From an uncultured Prevotellaceae bacterium (GTDB taxonomy: Bacteria > Bacteroidota > Bacteroidia > Bacteroidales > Bacteroidaceae): a stretch of DNA of 6,296 nt. The notes under the pieces were generated by a model. The model was not told the origin of the DNA. It made no database searches and saw only the letters and a program-made list of their open reading frames with translations. Shown here piece by piece: positions 6,148-6,296 of this stretch; position 1 is the stretch's first letter; each line of letters opens with the position of its first letter. Position numbers and translations under genes: made by a program. The DNA lies in assembly GCA_937892315.1 (NCBI GenBank), contig CALAVF010000371.1:1-6296 (forward strand), given 5' to 3'.

Positions 6148-6296
6148 ATATAATTTTATATAATTGTTTGTATATGATTAGATATTAGGAAATAATATAC
6201 TTATGAAGATTATAAAGTATATTATATCGAAATTGTTAATTTAAATTATTTAAAGATATTATCTTTTTTGTGAAAGATTAAATATTTTTATTGATT
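6148..6296. other. AT-rich 3' flank of the protist kinase gene
   Basis: This non-coding sequence is almost entirely A and T, as expected for a 3' untranslated region or intergenic spacer of an AT-rich protist genome. No telomeric G4T2-type or C4A2-type repeat is seen, so the window does not reach the end of a ciliate macronuclear chromosome. No poly(A) tract is present, so the sequence comes from genomic DNA or an untrimmed flank and not a mature mRNA end. Confidence 0.6.
6192..6225. repeat. Perfect 11-bp inverted repeat downstream of the kinase gene
   Basis: ATAATATACTT (6192-6202) and AAGTATATTAT (6215-6225) are exact reverse complements around a 12-nt loop, about 45 nt beyond the stop codon. 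It could form a 3' UTR hairpin. In sequence this AT-rich, inverted repeats arise often by chance, so I assign no function. Confidence 0.4.

Noticed and set aside
6148..6296. Ciliate telomere or chromosome end
   Set aside because: No G4T2/C4A2-type repeats occur near the right edge.

Overview
The window joins two kinds of DNA that do not look as if they come from one genome. Positions 1 to about 3440 read as a Bacteroidetes chromosome, probably Bacteroidales and Prevotella-like. Two promoters there match the Bacteroidetes -7 box TAnnTTTG, and the gene is a lipoprotein-type TPR sensor histidine kinase of a kind common in that phylum, with mixed, fairly GC-rich codons. From about 3510 to 6296 the DNA is very AT-rich and holds one long intronless gene for a protist, most likely ciliate, serine/threonine kinase. 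A rumen or gut metagenome, or a single-cell ciliate assembly containing prey or symbiont DNA, would explain both halves. That origin is inferred.

Layout: 1-440 is non-coding, with a degenerate tandem repeat at its left end. 441-872 holds the most interesting unexplained element: a near-perfect Bacteroidetes promoter (441-471), about 395 nt of hairpin-rich non-coding sequence (about 476-872), and an intrinsic terminator with a T run (837-872). I read this as one free-standing structured RNA and do not recognise its family. 873-1295 is mostly non-coding, with a weak, possibly decayed ORF, a 10-bp tandem repeat and a terminator-like hairpin downstream of the kinase gene. 1296-3377 (minus) is the sensor histidine kinase, with its promoter at 3410-3442. 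The changeover between the two DNA types lies within about 3443-3522.

3523-6147 (plus) encodes a protein with an N-terminal array of zinc-binding CxxC motifs, a long Asn/Lys-rich linker and a C-terminal protein kinase domain. 6148-6296 is AT-rich 3' flank.

The two genes are divergent but nothing suggests they work together. The bacterial kinase would sense an envelope or periplasmic signal and pass phosphate to a response regulator that is not in the window. The eukaryotic kinase would act inside a protist cell. The simplest reading of the window is a chimeric contig, with genuine gene transfer as the alternative to exclude.
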